A stretch of 45,532 nt of DNA from Legionella sp. (GTDB lineage Bacteria > Pseudomonadota > Gammaproteobacteria > Legionellales > Legionellaceae). Shown here piece after piece: positions 8,120 to 17,505 of this stretch. Every line of letters begins with the position of its first letter. Positions within the stretch are counted from its first letter, which is position 1. Position numbers and translations under genes: made by a program. Below the pieces are notes generated by a model. That model did not search any database. It saw only the letters and a program-made list of their open reading frames with translations, and was not told where the DNA came from. Where the stretch lies: NCBI GenBank assembly GCA_002863045.1, contig PKDH01000052.1, positions 1-45,532 on the forward strand. Reading direction: 5' to 3'.

Positions 8120-10486
8120 ATGAGCAGATTTGTTTATTTTTGGCGCAAAGGTATGTGGTCTTTGCTAAGCCTAAGTTTTGTATTTATGACAGGCTTAGGT
8201 TTGGTATATGTTTACCTTATTCAAGATTTACCAGATGTTGAAGCACTTAATAATGTCCAACTCCAAGTGCCTTTGCGTATTTTTACCCAGGATGGCAAAT
8301 TAATTGAAGAATACGGTGAAAAAAAACGAATTCCGGTTACCTTCGCTGAAATTCCAAAACCGCTCATCCACGCATTGCTAGCCACGGAAGATCAGCGTTT
8401 TTTTGAACACTCAGGTGTTGATTTACTTGGTTTGGGTCGAGCCACTTTAAAAATGCTTAAAACTGGTACCAAGTCACAAGGTGGTAGCACCATTACCATG
8501 CAAGTTGCACGTAATTTTTTCCTAAGCCGCCAAAAAACATTTTTAAGAAAATTTAAAGAAATTTTATTGGCGATTAAAATAGATCGCGAACTGAGTAAAG
8601 AAAAAATATTAGAGCTTTATTTTAATAAAGTGTATTTAGGCAACCGTGCTTATGGAATAGGCGCTGCGGCACAAGTTTATTATGGTAAATCTTTAAATGA
8701 ACTCTCTTTAGCAGAACAAGCCATGCTGGCAGGCTTACCACAAGCACCCTCATCGCAAAACCCAATTGCCAATCCTATAGCCGCACTAAAAAGGCGCAAT
8801 CATGTTCTAGAACGTTTGCTAGAAGAACACTACATTAGCGCAAATCAATACCAAGAAGCCATTACCCAGCCTTTAACCGCCTCATATCATGGCAATAACG
8901 TTGAAGTGTATGCGCCTTATGTGGCAGAGATGATTCGCCAATCACTTTATAATCATTTTGGTACAAAAGCCTATACCAAAGGCTATAACGTTTACACGAC
9001 CATTGTTGCTAAAGATCAGCAAGCAGCCAATGATGCATTGTTCAAGCAATTGCGCGCCTATGATAAACGCCATGGTTTTCGAGGTGCTATAGCGCATATA
9101 CAAGATTTATCCACTAAAAATATCAAAAAAACATTAAGTCATTATCAAATAATTCGTCAATTAGAGCCTGCCGTCGTTATCCAAGTTTTAAATAAAGATA
9201 TCAATGTCATTAATCGTGATGGCACACTCTACACCATCTATTGGCCAGGCTTAGCATGGGCGAGACCTTCTTTGAAAAAAGGCTGGGTCGGTCAGGCGCC
9301 ACAATACGCCGCGCAAATTGTTAAAACAGGCGATATTATCTATATGTATCGTCACAAAAATGCCTGGCAGCTTGCGCAGGTTCCTGAAGTTGAAGCCGCT
9401 TTAGTGGCACTTGATCCTACAAATGGTGCAGTTCGTGCGTTAGTAGGTGGCTTTAGCTTTGAAAAAAGTAAATTTAATCGTGTGATTCAATCAAGCCGGC
9501 AACCAGGCTCAAGTTTTAAACCGTTTATTTATGCTGCCGCACTTAATAAAAACTATACCCTTGCCACGTTAATTAACGACGCACCTATTGTGGTAGATGA
9601 CCCAAGTCAACCTGATTTATGGCGCCCACATAACGCCAATTTAACTTTTAATGGCCCAACCCGCTTAAAAGAAGCGCTGATACGCTCCAGAAATATGGTA
9701 TCGATACGAGTTTTGGATGATTTAGGTTTTGACTATGTTATCCGCTTTATGATGCGCTTTGGGTTTGAGCAAAGAGATTTACCCAAAGCGCTTTCACTCG
9801 CACTTGGCAGCTTATCAATTAGCCCAATGGAATTAGCACAAGCTTATGCCGTTTTTGCTAATGGCGGTTATAAAATTGAACCTTTTCTTATCGAGCGCAT
9901 TACCAACCATAACAAAGATGTGTTGCTGCAAGCTCACCCGGCTATTGCGTGCGATAACTGCGAACAAGATAAAAAAGACCCAGCGCCACTCGCACCGCGC
10001 GTCATTCCCGCTGATGTGGCCTTTTTAATGAACTCAGCATTACAAGATGTGATTCAACAAGGTACGGCGCGCGCAGCCAAAGTTTTAAATAGACATGACC
10101 TAGCTGGAAAAACCGGTACCACCAATGCTCAAGTTGATGCCTGGTTTGCTGGTTTTAACCCTGATTTGGTTGCCACCATATGGGTAGGATTTGACTCGCC
10201 GAGATCACTGCACGAGTATGCGGCAAGTATCGCCCTACCGATGTGGGTTGATTTTATGAAACATGCTTTGAAAAATGTACCAGAAAAATCTTTCACCCCA
10301 CCACCTAACATCATCATGATTCCTATTGACCCGACTACCGGATTACGTGTTGAACCTGATCAAAGTAACCATATTATGGAATATTTTCGTGAACAAAATG
10401 CACCCACTAAAGAACAAGCTGTTGAACCTAATACAGCAACAGAGGACATAACTGAAGAGAATGAGGTAAATAATACATCTGAATAA
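8120..10486 (+). CDS. mrcA: Penicillin-binding protein 1A
   Basis: This bifunctional class A enzyme polymerises glycan strands and cross-links them in the periplasm. The 788-residue product has one N-terminal transmembrane helix (about 12-34). The GT51 transglycosylase domain shows ATEDQRFFEHSG with catalytic Glu90 and GGSTITMQVARNFF. An inserted OB-like region is followed by the transpeptidase with SSFK (nucleophile Ser464), SRN (523-525) and KTG (664-666). The C-terminal tail is acidic and low in complexity. pilM divergent from a PBP1A gene is a common gammaproteobacterial arrangement; here the coiled-coil gene sits between them. No strong ribosome-binding site precedes the ATG. Confidence 0.96.
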   Translation: MSRFVYFWRKGMWSLLSLSFVFMTGLGLVYVYLIQDLPDVEALNNVQLQVPLRIFTQDGKLIEEYGEKKRIPVTFAEIPKPLIHALLATEDQRFFEHSGVDLLGLGRATLKMLKTGTKSQGGSTITMQVARNFFLSRQKTFLRKFKEILLAIKIDRELSKEKILELYFNKVYLGNRAYGIGAAAQVYYGKSLNELSLAEQAMLAGLPQAPSSQNPIANPIAALKRRNHVLERLLEEHYISANQYQEAITQPLTASYHGNNVEVYAPYVAEMIRQSLYNHFGTKAYTKGYNVYTTIVAKDQQAANDALFKQLRAYDKRHGFRGAIAHIQDLSTKNIKKTLSHYQIIRQLEPAVVIQVLNKDINVINRDGTLYTIYWPGLAWARPSLKKGWVGQAPQYAAQIVKTGDIIYMYRHKNAWQLAQVPEVEAALVALDPTNGAVRALVGGFSFEKSKFNRVIQSSRQPGSSFKPFIYAAALNKNYTLATLINDAPIVVDDPSQPDLWRPHNANLTFNGPTRLKEALIRSRNMVSIRVLDDLGFDYVIRFMMRFGFEQRDLPKALSLALGSLSISPMELAQAYAVFANGGYKIEPFLIERITNHNKDVLLQAHPAIACDNCEQDKKDPAPLAPRVIPADVAFLMNSALQDVIQQGTARAAKVLNRHDLAGKTGTTNAQVDAWFAGFNPDLVATIWVGFDSPRSLHEYAASIALPMWVDFMKHALKNVPEKSFTPPPNIIMIPIDPTTGLRVEPDQSNHIMEYFREQNAPTKEQAVEPNTATEDITEENEVNNTSE

Positions 10487-10528
10487 ACAAGCTATTTTTT
10501 AAGGCTCGACAATAAAATTTTTAAGCTT

Positions 10529-10590
10529 AGGTCTACGTTCTGTGACTTATTCGCTAAATTTATAACAAGTCGCGGAACGCAGAGAATAGG
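10529..10590. repeat. Imperfect palindromic element between mrcA and ald
   Basis: Arms CTACGTTCTGTGACTT (10533-10548) and AAGTCGCGGAACGCAG (10567-10582) pair over 16 positions with three mismatches, some of which would be G-U pairs in RNA. An 18-base AT-rich centre separates them. It sits between two convergent genes, so it may act as a bidirectional terminator. It also shares the motif TACGTTYTGYRACTT with the element at 22391-22481, which suggests a dispersed repeat family. Confidence 0.6.
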
Positions 10591-10602
10591 TCTAACGTAT
10601 GG

Positions 10603-11727
10603 TTAATCAACCATTTTTAAAGCATCAAGCGGTGGGACATAATCATAACCTAGCTCACGAGCCACTGCTTCATAGGTTATCATACCGTGGTGTACATTCA
10701 GGCCATTTAAAAAATGTTCATCATTTAATAGTGCCAGTTTAGGACCTTTGGTAACTAAATTTAGAATATACGGCAATGTGGCATTATTTAATGCAAATGT
10801 TGAGGTACGCGGAACCGCACCTGGCATGTTAGCCACGCAATAATGTACGATATCATCCACAATGTAAGTTGGGTCACTGTGCGTTGTCGCGTGACTTGTT
10901 TCAAAGCATCCACCCTGGTCAATGGCTACATCCACTATCACCGAGCCTGGGCGCATGGTTTTTAACATAGCTCGGGTAATTAATTTGGGTGCTGCTGCAC
11001 CATGCACTAAAACCGCACCCACAACCAAATCAGCCATGGCAACAAAATGCTCGATGGCCTCTGATGTAGCATATACAGTGGTAAGTTTAATGCCAAATTG
11101 TTCATCTAATTCTTTTAATCGTTCAATGGATTTATCAAGAATATATACACGTGCACCCATGCCCATGGCAATTTTAGCTGCATTCACGCCAACGACTCCA
11201 CCACCAATGATAACGACATTAGCGGAGGGCACCCCCGGCATACCACTTAATAATATGCCACTACCATGTTGTGCTGATTCAAGGCATCTGGCTCCGGCTT
11301 GAATGGCCATACGACCGGCAACTTGTGACATAGGCGTTAAAAGCGGCAGCCCACCTTTGGCATGCGTTACGGTTTCATAAGCAATGGCGGTCACACCAGA
11401 TTCTTGTAAAAGACGTGTTTGCTGCGGGTCAGGTGCTAAATGTAGATAAGTAAAAAGTGTCTGATTTTCACGCAAACGATGACATTCTATAGGTTGTGGT
11501 TCTTTTACCTTCACAATTAAATCAGCCTGCTCAAATAATTCATCAGCCGTTTCGACAATAATAGCACCTGCGGCTAAGTAATCAGCATCACTAATACCAA
11601 CACCTAACCCGGCACTTTGCTCTACACACACAGTATTACCTGTGCGGATAATTTCTCGAACCCCTCCAGGAACTAATCCTACACGGTTTTCTTGGGCTTT
11701 AATTTCTTTTGGTACGCCAACAATCAT
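10603..11727 (-). CDS. ald: Alanine dehydrogenase
   Basis: The enzyme interconverts L-alanine and pyruvate plus ammonia with NAD. It has the standard length of 374 residues. The N-terminal signature MIVGVPKEIKAQENRVGLVP is present, as are the catalytic lysine in IVKVKEPQ (about residue 74) and histidine in FTYLHLAPDP (about 95). The nucleotide-binding loop VVIIGGGVVGVNAAKIA lies at about 171-187, and VDVAIDQGGCFETS and PGAVPRTSTFALNNATLPY follow. It starts 8 bases after etfA, so the two are probably cotranscribed, which suggests a role in amino-acid catabolism feeding respiration. Confidence 0.96.
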   Translation of the reverse strand: MIVGVPKEIKAQENRVGLVPGGVREIIRTGNTVCVEQSAGLGVGISDADYLAAGAIIVETADELFEQADLIVKVKEPQPIECHRLRENQTLFTYLHLAPDPQQTRLLQESGVTAIAYETVTHAKGGLPLLTPMSQVAGRMAIQAGARCLESAQHGSGILLSGMPGVPSANVVIIGGGVVGVNAAKIAMGMGARVYILDKSIERLKELDEQFGIKLTTVYATSEAIEHFVAMADLVVGAVLVHGAAAPKLITRAMLKTMRPGSVIVDVAIDQGGCFETSHATTHSDPTYIVDDIVHYCVANMPGAVPRTSTFALNNATLPYILNLVTKGPKLALLNDEHFLNGLNVHHGMITYEAVARELGYDYVPPLDALKMVD

Positions 11728-11735
11728 TGTTGCTC

Positions 11736-12680
11736 CTAATATGTTTTTAACGTTTCAATAAATTTTGGTATTAATTCAAATAAATCACCGACTAAAGCAT
11801 AGTCGGCAATTTGCATGATAGGTGCATCTTTATCACTATTGATAGCAACAATAATTTTTGCATCTTTCATACCTGCCAAGTGTTGAATAGCTCCAGAAAT
11901 ACCAATGGCAATATAAAGCATAGGGGCAATAATTTTACCCGTTTGACCAACTTGATAATCATTGGAAATAAATCCGGCATCAACTGCCGCTCTTGAAGCA
12001 CCAATAGCAGCATTGAGCGTATCAGCTAATTGCTCTATAAGCTTAAAGTTTTCAGCACTTTGTAAACCACGACCACCAGCAACAACAATTTTGGCACTGG
12101 CTAATTCTGGTCGTGATGAATCATGAAGGTTCTGTGACAATACACTTATCTCATGATTAGATAAATTAACGCTGTTATCGAGTTGTTTGATAGGACAAGC
12201 GGTTTTTGTCGTCACTTTCAAATTAAAAGCGGTAGGTCTGATGGTTAACACCCTTTGTTTATCCATAATTTGCACGGTTTCAAGCACATTTCCAGCATAA
12301 ATAGGATGCTCAAAGGTATCTTCACTGATAATACGTGACACATCAGAAACTTGCGACACATCAAGACACGCTGCCACGCCTGGTAAAATATTTTTACCAA
12401 ACGTGGTAGCTGGTGCCAAAATATAATCAAACGATGATGCGTGTTTGACAATCACTTCACGCATAGACTCAGCCAAAGGCTTGGCATAGGCTTCATTGTC
12501 TAACACCCATACCTGCGTTACACCCTCAATAATGGCCAATTCTTGAGCAATCGAAGCGCAATCATGGCCAATTACTAGCGCGGTTATTTGGCAATTTAAA
12601 GCGTTTGCTGCGGCTAATACACTAAAAGTTGCCGGTAATACACCTTCCATATTATGTTCAACAATCACTAATGCATCCAT
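11736..12680 (-). CDS. etfA: Electron transfer flavoprotein alpha subunit
   Basis: EtfA binds FAD and passes electrons from acyl-CoA and related dehydrogenases to ETF-quinone oxidoreductase. The 314-residue product has the C-terminal FAD domain with the signature [16 protein letters not shown] followed by [18 protein letters not shown], and [10 protein letters not shown] just before it. It lies 8 bases after etfB and 8 before ald. No gene for the quinone oxidoreductase is in this window. Confidence 0.96.
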   Translation of the reverse strand: MDALVIVEHNMEGVLPATFSVLAAANALNCQITALVIGHDCASIAQELAIIEGVTQVWVLDNEAYAKPLAESMREVIVKHASSFDYILAPATTFGKNILPGVAACLDVSQVSDVSRIISEDTFEHPIYAGNVLETVQIMDKQRVLTIRPTAFNLKVTTKTACPIKQLDNSVNLSNHEISVLSQNLHDSSRPELASAKIVVAGGRGLQSAENFKLIEQLADTLNAAIGASRAAVDAGFISNDYQVGQTGKIIAPMLYIAIGISGAIQHLAGMKDAKIIVAINSDKDAPIMQIADYALVGDLFELIPKFIETLKTY

Positions 12681-12688
12681 AAAACCTC

Positions 12689-13441
12689 CTAAAGCACGTG
12701 TGCTTTATTTTTAAGCGTATGAATCAACTCATCTACTGATGCTAAAACTCTGCCCTTTTGCTGACGTTTATGCGGATAGTTACGTGATAAAATATTTTGA
12801 TGAACGTTTAAATTTAAGGCTAAATCTGCAAGCGGCACCACTTCTAAAGGTTTTTGTTTGGCTTTCATAATATTAGGTAAGCTTGCATACCGCGGTTGAT
12901 TTAAGCGTAAATCCGTACTAATCACCGCCGGTAGTGGCATTGCAAGCGTTTCAAGCCCGCCATCAATTTCTCTTACGGCGGTAAGCATCTTATCGTTCAA
13001 CTCAAGCTTTGAAACAAACGTTGCTTGCGGCCAATTTAATAATGCGGCAAGCATTTGAGGGGTTTGATTATTATCAGAATCTGTTGCTTGTTTGCCCATC
13101 AAAATAAGCGATGGTTGTTCTTTTTCAGCAATTTTTTGCAAAATTTTTGCAATATTTAAGCTGCATTGGGGATCATCATTTTCAACTAAAATGGCTTTAT
13201 CTGCGCCCATTGCCAGTCCATGTCTTAGCGTCTCTTGTACAATTTTATGGCCAACACTGACTAAAACTATCTCAGAAACGATAGCTTGTTCGCGCCAACG
13301 CAAAGCTTGCTCAAGGGCAATTTCATCGAAAGGGTTCATCGCCATTTTAACGCCCTGAGTTTCCACATCTGAGTTATCGGGCTTGAGACGAATTTTTACA
13401 TAAGGATCAATCACGCGCTTTACTGCCACTAAAGCTTTCAT
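12689..13441 (-). CDS. etfB: Electron transfer flavoprotein beta subunit
   Basis: EtfB is the AMP-binding partner of EtfA. The 250-residue product opens with MKALVAVKRVIDPYVKIRLK and shows VKMAMNPFDEIALEQALRW, GADKAILVEND, LILMGKQATDSDNNQTPQM and ATFVSKLE, all typical of the family. The frame is open 12 bases further to a TTG. The ATG at 13441 is preferred because it aligns with the family N-terminus and has GGTGA just upstream. It is the first gene of the etfB-etfA-ald operon. Confidence 0.96.
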   Translation of the reverse strand: MKALVAVKRVIDPYVKIRLKPDNSDVETQGVKMAMNPFDEIALEQALRWREQAIVSEIVLVSVGHKIVQETLRHGLAMGADKAILVENDDPQCSLNIAKILQKIAEKEQPSLILMGKQATDSDNNQTPQMLAALLNWPQATFVSKLELNDKMLTAVREIDGGLETLAMPLPAVISTDLRLNQPRYASLPNIMKAKQKPLEVVPLADLALNLNVHQNILSRNYPHKRQQKGRVLASVDELIHTLKNKAHVL

Positions 13442-13520
13442 ATTTTTCACCAAAATCCGATTTGAATATGCATCTTGCCAGAAACCAATTCATAAGTTCA
13501 AGGCAGACCCGCGATTATTT

Positions 13521-14198
13521 TTAAGCGCCTAGTATTTTTCGCCACAAAGGCCATGGTATCCAGCGGGTGAATGGATGATTTTCAAGTGATTGTTGCTGCA
13601 TGATGATAACAAGAATACGTAATGTAATAAGTGTTAAATATAATGCACTCAACACATCACTTAAAAAATGATGCACAAGTAAAATACGGGAAGATGCCAC
13701 CATCAAACCACCTACAATACACATTTTTGCATAGCGTGGAAAAATAAAACTTAAACCTATAGCCCATGCCATGATGCAGGTGGTATGTCCTGAGGGACAA
13801 GACCAGAAATTCGGCGATGCTTGCATGCCATAAAAACCATACCACTGATGCTCAAACCATAAAATTGGACGTGCTCGACCTAAACTTATTTTTAAAATTA
13901 AACATAGTGTATTACTAAAGACCATATATACCCATAAAAACCAACAACGTGCTTCCCAAAGTGGCTGATGACGGTAACGAAATAAAAGCGCCATGAAAAA
14001 TAAGCCAATAGTATAAATGGCTATCTCACCAAGATGTGTTAACCATGTAAGCGGTAAAAATGCTTGCTCTAAATTTCTATCGTGAAAATATTGCGCAAGC
14101 GGTTTATCCAAATAGCAATAACTGATGATAAGTACCAGGGTATAGCATAGTGTTGGCTTAAAACTTGTTAGCTTGGCTAAATAATTTGGGCGCGTCAT
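13521..14198 (-). CDS. PAP2-family membrane phosphatase
   Basis: This 225-residue multi-spanning membrane protein carries the three phosphatase motifs of the PAP2 superfamily: KISLGRARP, CPSGHTT and SRILLVHHFLSDV. Members hydrolyse lipid phosphates such as undecaprenyl pyrophosphate, phosphatidate or phosphatidylglycerophosphate on the periplasmic face. The sequence does not show which substrate is used. In this genome context lipid A or undecaprenyl pyrophosphate phosphatase activity is plausible. It is transcribed alone, divergently from the M50 protease gene. Confidence 0.88.
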   Translation of the reverse strand: MTRPNYLAKLTSFKPTLCYTLVLIISYCYLDKPLAQYFHDRNLEQAFLPLTWLTHLGEIAIYTIGLFFMALLFRYRHQPLWEARCWFLWVYMVFSNTLCLILKISLGRARPILWFEHQWYGFYGMQASPNFWSCPSGHTTCIMAWAIGLSFIFPRYAKMCIVGGLMVASSRILLVHHFLSDVLSALYLTLITLRILVIIMQQQSLENHPFTRWIPWPLWRKILGA

Positions 14199-14304
14199 GA
14201 TTTTGTGGCCTTGATGGAAAGGCTTGATGTTAATCTTAAGGGATGACTAAAGCAAAAAAAGTCGTTAAAATGCCGTAATTTAAATTAAACTGCATATTTA
14301 ATGC

Positions 14305-14958
14305 ATGATTGAATTATCTACCATTCAACAAATAGCTGTCTGGATTTTACCGGTTATTTTTGCCATCACGCTACATGAAGCCGCTCATGGTTATGTGGCA
14401 AATTATTTTGGTGATGGCACCGCTAAAATGCTGGGTCGGGTAAGTTTCAACCCCTTACATCACTTTGATTTAGTTGGCACTCTTATCATCCCTTTGCTGG
14501 TACTTTTGTTAAGTCACTTTAATTTTGTTTTTGGTTGGGCAAAACCTGTACCTATTAATAGCCGAAACCTGCGCCGCCCCCAAGATATTGCCTGGGTCAC
14601 TCTGGCCGGACCTATGGCCAATCTACTCATGGCGATTGGTTGGACATTGTTATTTAAACTAGGTTTGTCATTTAGCTCCAATACAACCATAGGGCTTTTT
14701 GTACTTTTAACGGCTCGAGCAGGTATGGTCATTAATTTATTATTATTTTTCTTCAACCTTTTGCCCATTCCACCACTTGACGGCAGCAAAATTCTTAGCG
14801 TATTTTTACCTTCCCAACAGGCCATCATTTATCAAAAGATTGAACCTTACGGCTTTTATATTCTTTTAATTTTACTTTTTACCGGTAGCCTAAATACTCT
14901 TATTGGCGTACCTATAAATTGGGCAATCAATATTTTGCGTGTGCTTTTTAATTTATGA
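14305..14958 (+). CDS. Site-2 protease family (M50) membrane metalloprotease
   Basis: The 217-residue integral membrane protein has the zinc motif HEAAH near residue 24 in a membrane helix and the second motif NLLPIPPLDGSKIL near residue 150, whose aspartate is the third zinc ligand. This is the short rhomboid-like M50B subgroup without PDZ or CBS domains. Substrates of such short forms are usually unknown. Its stop overlaps the start of the pdxB-like gene by 4 bases (ATGA), so the two are cotranscribed. Confidence 0.9.
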   Translation: MIELSTIQQIAVWILPVIFAITLHEAAHGYVANYFGDGTAKMLGRVSFNPLHHFDLVGTLIIPLLVLLLSHFNFVFGWAKPVPINSRNLRRPQDIAWVTLAGPMANLLMAIGWTLLFKLGLSFSSNTTIGLFVLLTARAGMVINLLLFFFNLLPIPPLDGSKILSVFLPSQQAIIYQKIEPYGFYILLILLFTGSLNTLIGVPINWAINILRVLFNL

Positions 14959-16010
14959 AGCTTCTTGCCGATGCCTCCCTGCCTTATGTATCAGAATTAT
15001 TCAAGCCCGCCTTTGACATAACTTTTTTTCACGATAACCATACAGTTGCAACATTGTTAAAAGATCATGACATTTTGCTTTGTCGCTCAACGCTAAAGGT
15101 TAATCACGCGCTTATAAAACAAGCCAAGCTTAAAGTTGTAGCCACGGCCAGTAGTGGCACTGATCACATCAATCAACAAGATTTACAGCGCTTTAATATC
15201 ACGTTGCTTGATGCTAAGGGCTGTAATGCACGCGCTGTGGCTGATTATGTGTTGGCATGTTTTGCTTACTTATCGCAGCAACATGCTTTCAAAACAAAAA
15301 CTGTGGGCATCATTGGGGCAGGTCATGTTGGTTGCATGGTGGGTAGTTATTTTAAAACATTAGGACTTAAGTTTTACTATTATGACCCTATTAGGGCTTA
15401 TCATGACCCATCCTTTAAAAATACTAGTTTCGAACAAATTTTAGCCTGCGAGATGATTTGTGTGCATCCTAATTTGCATAATGATGCGTTTTTTCCTAGT
15501 CGAAATTTATTAAATCTAAGCGCATTACAACAACTTAAACCCAACACCGCTTTAATTAATGCCTCTAGAGGTCATGTAGTCTGCGAGTCCGCTCTTCTCG
15601 CACTTAAAACCCCTCTTTTTTATTGTACGGATGTGTTTGCTAATGAGCCTTACATTCTTGATGACATTGTAAAATATGCCACGTTGTGCACTCCCCATAT
15701 TGCCGGTCACACTTGGCAAGCAAAATTTAACGCTCAAGCTTTGCTTAGTCAAAAATTACATGCTTTATATAATTTAACGGCTCCTAACTTTTCACCTGTT
15801 TATCCAATTAAACCAATCAATACAGATGCTCTATGGCAAAATAATGTTCTTGCTTGTTACCACCCCTTATTGGAAACAAATATTTTAAAAGCTGCAGCTG
15901 ATTTAAAAACAGCTTTTATAGGGCTTCGTCAATCCCACAAACGTCATGACTTAGAGCGCTATTTTAATAAACCGCTCGCTAAGGTATTCAATGAGGCTGA
16001 GCCGTCTTAA
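14955..16010 (+). CDS. pdxB: Erythronate-4-phosphate dehydrogenase
   Basis: PdxB oxidises 4-phosphoerythronate in the DXP-dependent route to pyridoxal phosphate. The 351-residue product has the PdxB-type N-terminus (LLADASLPYVSELF), SSGTDHI, GCNARAVADYV, the Rossmann loop GIIGAGHVG (118-126) and an acidic residue after the next strand (YYYDP). The catalytic triad of 2-hydroxyacid dehydrogenases is visible as Arg205 (NASRG), Glu231 (ANEPY) and His248 (TPHIAGH). GHTWQAK replaces the more usual GYSLEGK. Its last 23 bases overlap the end of convergent murE. Confidence 0.9.
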   Translation: MKLLADASLPYVSELFKPAFDITFFHDNHTVATLLKDHDILLCRSTLKVNHALIKQAKLKVVATASSGTDHINQQDLQRFNITLLDAKGCNARAVADYVLACFAYLSQQHAFKTKTVGIIGAGHVGCMVGSYFKTLGLKFYYYDPIRAYHDPSFKNTSFEQILACEMICVHPNLHNDAFFPSRNLLNLSALQQLKPNTALINASRGHVVCESALLALKTPLFYCTDVFANEPYILDDIVKYATLCTPHIAGHTWQAKFNAQALLSQKLHALYNLTAPNFSPVYPIKPINTDALWQNNVLACYHPLLETNILKAAADLKTAFIGLRQSHKRHDLERYFNKPLAKVFNEAEPS

Positions 16011-17451
16011 GGGCTGCTTTAACCACCGCTTGGTCTGAAAAATCATAGCGTGTCGTGCCGATGATTTGATAAGCTTCATGACCTTTACCAGCAATTAATA
16101 CGGTGTCATTTTTTTGAGCCACTTTAAGAGCGTATTCAATGGCTTTTTGACGGCTTACAAACGTTTGAATAGCACAAGTGGCCGGGATACCTGTTTTGAT
16201 ATCCTCAATGATACTTTGAGGGTCATCAAATCTTGGATTATCACTGGTGATAATGATTTTATCAGCATAAGTTGCAGCAATTTGTCCCATTAACGCGCGT
16301 TTTGTCTTATCACGTCCTCCTCCACAGCCAAACACCACAATCACCTGCCCCTCTTTTAGGGCTACCAATGTTTTTAACACATTTTCTAGTGCATCAGGTG
16401 TATGAGCAAAATCAACAATAACATAGGGTTGGTGATGCACAATTTCCATACGACCTGGTGCGGCATTAAGCGTTTCTAATACAGGTAATATTTGCTCAAC
16501 ACTAAAGCCTGAGGCTATCAAACTTGCAGTGATTGCAAGTGTGTTGTAGATGTTAAATTCCCCAATTGTTTTTAAACGTACATTGAAAGTTTTTAAAGCT
16601 TGGGTCATTTTAAGTGAGGTACCCGCTAAATCCATGGTATAAGATACCGCCCGCAGCTGACTTTGTTTACTAAAACCATAGGTCAAACAACGCACATGAG
16701 GCTGTAATTGGTCTTTCATTAAAGAAGCATACTTATCGTCTTCATTGATAATGGCCCATTTAAGGGTAGGCATTTTAAATAATAGACTTTTGGCTTTGGC
16801 GTAGTGCGCCATGGTTTGATGATAATCAAGATGGTCAAGCGTTAAGTTGGTAAAAATAGCCTGCTCAAAATCAATGGCCTCAACTCGCTTTTGCACAAGC
16901 GCATGCGATGAAACTTCCATATTAATATATTGAATATGCTGCGTAACGCATCGTGCAAGCAATTCTTGCAAAACCAACGGGCTGGGTGTGGTATTGGTTA
17001 ATATTTCCATACAGCCCACGGCATCAAAACCAAGCGTACCAATATAAGCACATGGTTTCTTTAAAGCACGATAAGCTTGGGTCAGCTGATAACTGATGGT
17101 GGTTTTACCGTTGGTGCCGGTAACGCCAATGACTTTTAATGCGCGAGTAGGATAATGATAAAAACGACTGGCAAGCAGCGCAATTTGCTGCGCTAGATGG
17201 GCAATTGGGTAGGCTTTTACCTGAATAGCCTCAGCTGTAACTACAGCATTTTCCGGGTCATAGACCACCGCAATTGCCCCAGCTTGAATGGCATCATCAA
17301 TAAATAAACGACCATCATTTTGAACCCCAGGATAGGCTAAAAACAAAAATCCAGGCTGCACTTGGCGACTATCACACGCAAGTCCTTTTATAACCTCTAG
17401 CGCATCGAGATGCTCATGCCAGGGTTTTAATAATTCTTTTAATTGCATCAT
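15988..17451 (-). CDS. murE: UDP-N-acetylmuramoyl-tripeptide synthetase (meso-DAP adding)
   Basis: MurE adds the third amino acid to the peptidoglycan stem peptide in the cytoplasm. The 487-residue product has the ATP loop GVTGTNGKTT (109-118), NLTLDHLDYH, and the DNPR motif (404-407) that marks meso-diaminopimelate specificity, so a Gram-negative type wall is expected. It follows ftsI by 54 bases. In the usual dcw cluster murF and mraY come next, but here murE is the last gene and meets the convergent pdxB. Two ATGs are adjacent; either could start translation. Confidence 0.96.
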   Translation of the reverse strand: MMQLKELLKPWHEHLDALEVIKGLACDSRQVQPGFLFLAYPGVQNDGRLFIDDAIQAGAIAVVYDPENAVVTAEAIQVKAYPIAHLAQQIALLASRFYHYPTRALKVIGVTGTNGKTTISYQLTQAYRALKKPCAYIGTLGFDAVGCMEILTNTTPSPLVLQELLARCVTQHIQYINMEVSSHALVQKRVEAIDFEQAIFTNLTLDHLDYHQTMAHYAKAKSLLFKMPTLKWAIINEDDKYASLMKDQLQPHVRCLTYGFSKQSQLRAVSYTMDLAGTSLKMTQALKTFNVRLKTIGEFNIYNTLAITASLIASGFSVEQILPVLETLNAAPGRMEIVHHQPYVIVDFAHTPDALENVLKTLVALKEGQVIVVFGCGGGRDKTKRALMGQIAATYADKIIITSDNPRFDDPQSIIEDIKTGIPATCAIQTFVSRQKAIEYALKVAQKNDTVLIAGKGHEAYQIIGTTRYDFSDQAVVKAALKTAQPH

Positions 17452-17505
17452 GCTTGTTACTTAAAATACACAGCATTTGAGCATAGCATGTTTATTATTT
17501 AAGGC

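Noticed and set aside
13454..13520. Possible terminator or small gene between the PAP2 and etfB genes
   Set aside because: No hairpin with a T-run and no start with a ribosome-binding site were seen.
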